Origin: CAZPWQ01 sp964590495
GTDB lineage: Bacteria; Bacteroidota; Rhodothermia; Balneolales; Balneolaceae
Direction of reading: 5' to 3'
Length of the DNA: 64,000 nt
NCBI GenBank assembly: GCA_964590495.1
Contig: CAZPWQ010000002.1
Location: 1 to 64,000 of the forward strand
This document shows positions 59,270 to 64,000 of the stretch, one piece after another (the stretch's first letter is position 1; each line of letters opens with the position of its first letter). A program made the translations under genes and the position numbers. Under the pieces are notes generated by a model. It was not told the DNA's origin and did no database searches. It saw only the letters and a list, made by a program, of their open reading frames with translations.

Positions 59270-62200
59270 TTAATCGCCCACCAGCATAAAAGATGCCCAG
59301 TAGTACGGGTGTGCAAATCTCGCATCCGCAATTAGTTCGAGCTGAGCTGACTGAAGGGATCGTTTTTTGGTCTCAGCCGCTTCCAGCAGTCGTTTATAGA
59401 AAGTAGTCATCAGCGATGAGGTTGAGCGATCGTCAATTTTCCACAGTGAGACAAGCAGGTTAGGATTACCGGCATACTGGAAAGCCCTGCTCAGCCCCAT
59501 GACGCCCTCCCCCTGTACAACCGAACCATGTCCCGTTTCGCAGGCGCTGAGCACCACCAGCTCCGAATTCATTGAAAGATTATAGATTTCATCCGAATAC
59601 AAAATGCCGTCTTCATCACCACCGTTATCACGGTGAAATACGATGCCGGCATTGTGGGATTGAGATTCAGAGACAAAAGCGTGCGTTGCCAGGTGAATAT
59701 AACGTGCATTATCTCCGGAAACACTTTTGAAGGCACGTTCTGTTGCTTCTTTTCGGGCGAAGAGTCTTACGTTTTCAGTCCCCCATAAATAACTCCAAAA
59801 ACTCTGGTTCTCTTCAAATAGCTTGGCTATCTGTTCAACCTCATCCAAACTTGAAGGAAGATAGGGCGGCTCAGCATCTTCATTTGACCGCGGAAACAAG
59901 ATATCGATTGAGGAATCTTTGCTGAATACCGGTGCAAAAGCTAGAAATTCGGTACCAAAGGTAATATTTTTGTGGGTTTCTTGCATTTTTCTCAACGCAA
60001 CCGAAGGTGTGATACTGATCGCATATTTCCTGACCAGGTAAGGCAGATTTATATAAGATCTGTTTTGGCCTGCATCATTTGTAAGCAGAGCTCCAAATGG
60101 CGCCAGGGCCAGGCTTTTGTCGGGCACGATCAAAAGGCTGTTTTTATCCTTCAGATCTGCTTCCAATGGTTGGATCAGTAATTTGTACAGGCTCCTTCCC
60201 TTCTGGTGATATACATTTCTGTCCCTTTGAAAAACAGCCTCCTTAAAGGCACTGATATCGGTGTCGAGATTCGAAGTGTACTGCAGTTTATAAAACCGAA
60301 AATGGTTCCTGGTTATTACAAGTGCAAAGAGTGAAGTTTCCCCGTAAACATATTCTATGACAGCCTCATCAAGACCGAGGTCAGACTGCAATTCATCAAC
60401 GGAAGGAATGTTTGTTTCATAGCGCACTCTGTGGTAGCGCGGATAATTTTTTTCCAGATTTTCAACATGTTTTGCAAACCGTCGATTTAGTGTAAAAAGA
60501 GAATCTCTCAGAGTTGATAATTGTAAATCCGGTGAATCTTCTTCATTAATGGTTCGGTCAATTTCTTCGCGAATCCGGTTGGTTTGATACTTCAGCTGCC
60601 GCTCGAACTGTACCAGGGAATCAGGTATACTGGCATAATGCTGAATATTGCTGCGATTCATCTGTTCCAGCATCACACGGCCTTTGCTTTTTTCCGCAAA
60701 GAAGTATGCCCGTTCGATGTACCGCCGTTGATTTGTTTTCCGGTAGAGATCGTAGCTTGTTTTCATCGCGTATTCATAGACAGCATGACTTTTTTCGCTG
60801 ATTGCCAGCTTAGAACGGTCACTTATATATTCAATCTGCAGGTGATCCAACAGGTCGGACAAAAGGTTATAGCTTATCAGGGAAGCCTCCAGGTAAGAAT
60901 TGTCACCATCAGCCATACCTGCCTGTCGTAGTATTTTGGCTTTTTCGAATAAAGTATTTACAGCATACTGAGGATAATCAACAGAGGAAATTTTTGGGTT
61001 GTCAAAGAGATCCTCCGGTTCAAAGGAACCTGAAATTACTTTCAGTGCCTGCTGAATCAGTGACAATCCCTGCACCATATTACCCAACTGAACCTGCGCC
61101 CGCCCCATCTGTGTATACGTAACAGCCAGGGCCGGATGAGCTTCTTCAAACGATCCGGCAATCACTGATACTGCCTGTTCCAGGTAACCTAAAGCTCTCT
61201 GCGGCTTTTCCTGCTCCACATAATATTTGCCCAGCTTATTGTAAGTGTCGGCCAGTCGCGGGTGGCGCTTGCCCAGGCTGGTCCGCTGAATCGAAAGTGC
61301 CTTTTCATAATAATCCAGGGCAGAAGTGTAGCCATGTTGTTCGGCGAAGGCCATGCCGATGTGCTTGTAAGTAACAGCAACTTCGGGATGAGCGGGATTC
61401 AATAGTTCACTCTTTATATCCACTGCCTTACGCAGATTGGCGATGCCTTCTTCAAAATTGCCGAGTTTTACATTGCAAAGTCCGATACTGTCATAGTTAA
61501 GCGCCCCCAGATTGTGAGCTTCTCCGACTGTCTCCCGAACAATATTCAGTGATTTCCGGAAGTAGATTAATGCCTCGCCCCAATCGCCTTTTCGGAGATA
61601 ACCTGAGCCCAGGTTGATATAAGCGCCGGCAATATCGGGATGAGTCGGTCCTTTTATCTCCAGCCCGGTTTCCAGCTCTTTTTTATAAAAAGCCAGAGCC
61701 TGATCGTATAATCCTTTATTTGTATATGAATAACCGAGATTGTTATACAGTTTGGCAACCTGTTCTTTTGGGGGATCGGTATTTGCCAATATTATTTCCA
61801 ATCCTTGCCGGTATAGCGAGATAGCCCTGTCGTATTCCCCAAGATCATCATAGAGATATCCGAGACTGCCTATGACCGTAGTCTGTAAAGACGGACTGAC
61901 GTCCGGGTGATCAATCAAACCCATTGCCCGTTCCAGCCATTCTTTCGCAGAACGGTACTCTGCGTGACGTGCGTCTATCAAACCGAGTAACGTAAAGGAT
62001 CGGATCACTTCCGTCTTGTTTTCCTCCGCAGAGCTTGAAACCAGCGACAGTCCTTTCCGGGCATAGATTTCCGCAGAATCGAGTTTACTCATCAGGTTAA
62101 AATTGGAACTGACGTGATTATAGCAGTGAGCGGCGCGCTGAAAATTACTGTTGCTTTCAAACCATGAGGCCGCACTAATCAGGTATTTGTTGGATAAGCG

Positions 62201-62386
62201 ATAATCGCCCTTATCCTGCAGTTGAAGACCCATTTCAAGGTTTTGTCCGGCCTCTGCGGAGTCTGTAATCCCGACAGATTGCGCCGCCGGTGTTACCGTG
62301 ACAGTAAAGAAGATACATAGACAAGTCAGGCCTGTGGTTACAGGCTTCTTTCCCTTTGTGAGATAAAGTAATCCTAAGCCAACCAT
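59270..62386 (-). CDS. Exported TPR-CHAT caspase-like protein 2
   Basis: A 1038-residue exported protein with a signal sequence in residues about 12-36 (KKPVTTGLTCLCIFFTVTV). Residues about 45-460 are 42-residue, kinesin-light-chain-type TPR repeats (HPDIAGAYINLGSGYLRKGDWGEALIYFRKSL in part). A helical and coiled-coil region follows (about 480-650), then a CHAT domain from about 690. The catalytic pair is His902 in HLATHAFVS and Cys949 in LSACETGHG. It resembles protein 1 in layout but uses another TPR type. Upstream is a repeat-rich gap; downstream it converges on the 40-codon gene. Confidence 0.88.
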   Translation of the reverse strand: MVGLGLLYLTKGKKPVTTGLTCLCIFFTVTVTPAAQSVGITDSAEAGQNLEMGLQLQDKGDYRLSNKYLISAASWFESNSNFQRAAHCYNHVSSNFNLMSKLDSAEIYARKGLSLVSSSAEENKTEVIRSFTLLGLIDARHAEYRSAKEWLERAMGLIDHPDVSPSLQTTVIGSLGYLYDDLGEYDRAISLYRQGLEIILANTDPPKEQVAKLYNNLGYSYTNKGLYDQALAFYKKELETGLEIKGPTHPDIAGAYINLGSGYLRKGDWGEALIYFRKSLNIVRETVGEAHNLGALNYDSIGLCNVKLGNFEEGIANLRKAVDIKSELLNPAHPEVAVTYKHIGMAFAEQHGYTSALDYYEKALSIQRTSLGKRHPRLADTYNKLGKYYVEQEKPQRALGYLEQAVSVIAGSFEEAHPALAVTYTQMGRAQVQLGNMVQGLSLIQQALKVISGSFEPEDLFDNPKISSVDYPQYAVNTLFEKAKILRQAGMADGDNSYLEASLISYNLLSDLLDHLQIEYISDRSKLAISEKSHAVYEYAMKTSYDLYRKTNQRRYIERAYFFAEKSKGRVMLEQMNRSNIQHYASIPDSLVQFERQLKYQTNRIREEIDRTINEEDSPDLQLSTLRDSLFTLNRRFAKHVENLEKNYPRYHRVRYETNIPSVDELQSDLGLDEAVIEYVYGETSLFALVITRNHFRFYKLQYTSNLDTDISAFKEAVFQRDRNVYHQKGRSLYKLLIQPLEADLKDKNSLLIVPDKSLALAPFGALLTNDAGQNRSYINLPYLVRKYAISITPSVALRKMQETHKNITFGTEFLAFAPVFSKDSSIDILFPRSNEDAEPPYLPSSLDEVEQIAKLFEENQSFWSYLWGTENVRLFARKEATERAFKSVSGDNARYIHLATHAFVSESQSHNAGIVFHRDNGGDEDGILYSDEIYNLSMNSELVVLSACETGHGSVVQGEGVMGLSRAFQYAGNPNLLVSLWKIDDRSTSSLMTTFYKRLLEAAETKKRSLQSAQLELIADARFAHPYYWASFMLVGD

Positions 62387-62533
62387 TCTTTGCAGACATC
62401 CTGTTACTGTTTGCCAACGATATATCTCTGTGTCTTTCTGGTGTTACCTGCATAAAATAAGTATAGCGATATTTGGTGACTAATGACCAATAACCACTAC
62501 CCTAGTGTGGTGTCAACGATAAAATGTAGGGTG

Positions 62534-62600
62534 AAACCTGTCAGGTTTTAGAACAGTGTTACAGTGATTACTTAATATCCAGGTTAAACCTGACAGGTTT
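62534..62600. repeat. AAACCTGTCAGGTTT repeat pair
   Basis: AAACCTGTCAGGTTT (62534-62548) and AAACCTGACAGGTTT (62586-62600) are exact reverse complements 37 bases apart, each nearly palindromic itself. They resemble the gyrA terminator arms (AACCCTGACAGGGTT). They lie in the gap between ftsY's end and CHAT gene 2's start, which holds no gene. Confidence 0.6.
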
Positions 62601-62648
62601 ACGATTGACAAGACACTAGCTTAAAAATAAAAGAAAAAATGAAGGAAG

Positions 62649-63608
62649 CTATTGGTTATCCTCGAAAAGCGTATGTACATACAATTCACGGTCAAATACC
62701 TGCAGGTCTTCGATCTGTTCGCCCACACCGATATATTTAACCGGAACATCCAGCTCGTTAGAGACACCGATTACAATACCCCCTTTGGCTGTACCGTCGA
62801 GTTTGGTTAGCGTTAACCCCGTAATATCAACAAAAGAAGTAAAAGCTCTGGCCTGCTGCATCGCGTTTTGTCCGGTAGAAGCGTCCAGTATCAGCAGCAC
62901 TTCATGAGGAGCTCCGTCAACAACCTTTCCCATCACGCGCTTGATCTTGGCAAGTTCCTCCATCAGCGATTTTTTGTTGTGAAGCCGTCCGGCAGTGTCA
63001 ACTATAGCGACATCAGCACCCCTTGCCTTCGCGGCAGAGACAGTATCATAAGCCACGGCGGCTGGATCTGCATTTTGACCCTGTTGGATAAGCGGAACGT
63101 CAGCGCGTTCGCTCCATATTTGCAGCTGGTCAACCGCCGCTGCACGGAAGGTATCGGCAGCGCCAAGTACTACGTTCTTACCGGCCTGTTTATAGTGGTG
63201 AGCAAGTTTGCCGATAGTAGTTGTCTTACCAACGCCGTTAACTCCCACGACCATAATAATATGTGGTTTTTGCGGAAATTCGGCTTCGAACTCAGCGGGT
63301 TTGTCCGGTGTGTGATCCTTAAGCAGGCCGATAATTTCTTCCTGCAGGAGGTTATTCAGTTCACTGCTGTTCAGGTATTTGTCACGAGCTACGCGTTTTT
63401 CAATACGATTTATAATCTCGAGCGTCGTTTTAACTCCAACGTCGGAAGTAATCAGAATCTCTTCAAGGTCATCGAGGACTTCGTCATCGATGGTACTTTT
63501 GCCTGCAACAGCCTTGCCGAGCTTTTCCATAATACCGCTACGGCTTTTTTCGACACCTTTATCAACTTTTTCCTTTTTTTTGAGACCTAGTTTTTCAAGT
63601 AAACCCAT
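62649..63608 (-). CDS. ftsY: Signal recognition particle receptor FtsY
   Basis: A 319-residue SRP-receptor GTPase that docks ribosome-SRP complexes at the membrane. The short N-terminus is lysine-rich (LLEKLGLKKKEKVDKG), followed by the NG domain: G1 GVNGVGKTTTIGKLA, the insertion-box segment DTFRAAAVDQLQIW, G3 DTAGRLHNK, G4 TKLDGTAKGG and the closing GVGEQIEDLQVFD. It lacks the long acidic A domain, as usual outside proteobacteria. It is followed on the same strand by a repeat-rich gap and CHAT gene 2. Confidence 0.96.
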   Translation of the reverse strand: MGLLEKLGLKKKEKVDKGVEKSRSGIMEKLGKAVAGKSTIDDEVLDDLEEILITSDVGVKTTLEIINRIEKRVARDKYLNSSELNNLLQEEIIGLLKDHTPDKPAEFEAEFPQKPHIIMVVGVNGVGKTTTIGKLAHHYKQAGKNVVLGAADTFRAAAVDQLQIWSERADVPLIQQGQNADPAAVAYDTVSAAKARGADVAIVDTAGRLHNKKSLMEELAKIKRVMGKVVDGAPHEVLLILDASTGQNAMQQARAFTSFVDITGLTLTKLDGTAKGGIVIGVSNELDVPVKYIGVGEQIEDLQVFDRELYVHTLFEDNQ

Positions 63609-63711
63609 CTTCAGGCTGGACCTATTTAATATTTAAATTTATCTGGTTAGGACTTTGATATTTGGGAACACCAAAAGTCCCCATATAATTTTGGCTGGAA
63701 GTAGTAAATCC

Positions 63712-64000
63712 TCAGTTAAATTCTACGCCTTTGCGAATTTGGTAGAAGCGGTAAAGGTAATCAAACAGGGAGAAAGTCATTACAGATAATGAAGCTCCCA
63801 TAAGCATTAAATGCACAGGTTCCGCTTCCGGATAGAAGAAAACGGACAGCCAGTATAAACCAAGTATATTGACATTTATTTTACCCGACATAACAGCCAT
63901 CGCCACCTTGCCTCTCAGCTTTTTTATATAAAGCGATCCACTCATGATGATAGCATCCCGGGTAATTTCGACAATAAAAAACCAAAGTGGAATGAGTCCG
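63712..64000 (-). CDS. CDP-alcohol phosphatidyltransferase, C-terminal part
   Basis: The frame runs off the window's right edge, so only the last 95 residues are seen. They show GLIPLWFFIVEITRDAIIMS, then GSLYIKKLRGKVAMAVMSGK, and three hydrophobic segments ending YRFYQIRKGVEFN. This matches the C-terminal membrane half of CDP-alcohol phosphatidyltransferases such as phosphatidylglycerophosphate synthase (the RD and SG-KINV-like K positions). The catalytic CDP motif lies outside the window. The substrate cannot be fixed. Confidence 0.7.
   Translation of the reverse strand, partial: GLIPLWFFIVEITRDAIIMSGSLYIKKLRGKVAMAVMSGKINVNILGLYWLSVFFYPEAEPVHLMLMGASLSVMTFSLFDYLYRFYQIRKGVEFN

Noticed and set aside
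55965..62386. Type III CRISPR Craspase-type TPR-CHAT
   Set aside because: Both proteins have export signals and no gRAMP/Cas7-11 or CRISPR array is present, so the system is of another kind.
62868..63590. 240-codon plus-strand frame
   Set aside because: Antisense to ftsY; the ftsY frame carries all GTPase motifs.
1..64000. tRNA or rRNA genes
   Set aside because: I looked for T-arm GGTTCGA-type sequence and rRNA signatures in the gaps and found none I could support.

Overview
This window is a chromosomal segment with mostly housekeeping content from a bacterium of the Bacteroidota/Balneolota-Rhodothermota group. The lineage call is my inference. It rests on an L28-L33-DUF4295 ribosomal cluster typical of Bacteroidota, on TonB-dependent receptor and CHAT-TPR gene types, on many lipoproteins and secreted peptidases, and on start codons that mostly lack a Shine-Dalgarno sequence. 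Moderately acidic proteins suggest a salt-adapted Balneolaceae-like organism. I recognised no tRNA, rRNA, CRISPR array, prophage or transposase.

Layout. 1-5.1 kb: a repeat-rich gap, a WYL regulator, a methyltransferase and two lipoprotein hydrolases. 5.2-9.7 kb: gyrB-gyrA (minus strand). 10-13 kb: rpmB-rpmG-DUF4295, then yqeY-cvpA-tyrS. 13-13.4 kb: an S23-type four-helix-bundle gene bounded by inverted repeats, apparently inserted right behind tyrS. 13.5-22.3 kb: marR, a LolC/E-type permease, a large BNR-repeat exported protein, mscS, adk, a metalloenzyme and dtd. 22.35-22.71 kb: ten DnaA-box-like sites in about 360 bp, a strong oriC candidate. 22.8-25.1 kb: a DinB-family gene, purM and an alpha/beta hydrolase in one operon. 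25-33.8 kb: assorted genes including fabF and several small conserved proteins. 33.8-43.9 kb: envelope functions, namely a gluzincin/propeller/barrel protein, a hemolysin III-like protein, DoxX, a TonB-dependent receptor and a two-component system. 44-51.6 kb: a CPA2 antiporter, an M14 carboxypeptidase, metK and ruvB. 51.7-62.4 kb: an ECF sigma factor with a membrane TPR partner, scpA, an M28 peptidase, and two exported TPR-CHAT caspase-like proteins flanking a 40-codon acidic gene. 62.6-64 kb: ftsY and the 3' part of a CDP-alcohol phosphatidyltransferase gene.

The most interesting part is 51.7-62.4 kb. Two putative caspase-fold proteases with TPR arrays enclose a tiny gene that has a good sigma70-like promoter, a strong ribosome-binding site and a product with a very acidic middle and a PPGDGG end. 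A sigma/anti-sigma-like pair lies a few kb away. Also notable are the inverted-repeat-bounded S23 gene with a related solo hairpin at 4.2 kb, the oriC candidate, and a family of composite intergenic repeats whose ends are conserved while their middles differ.
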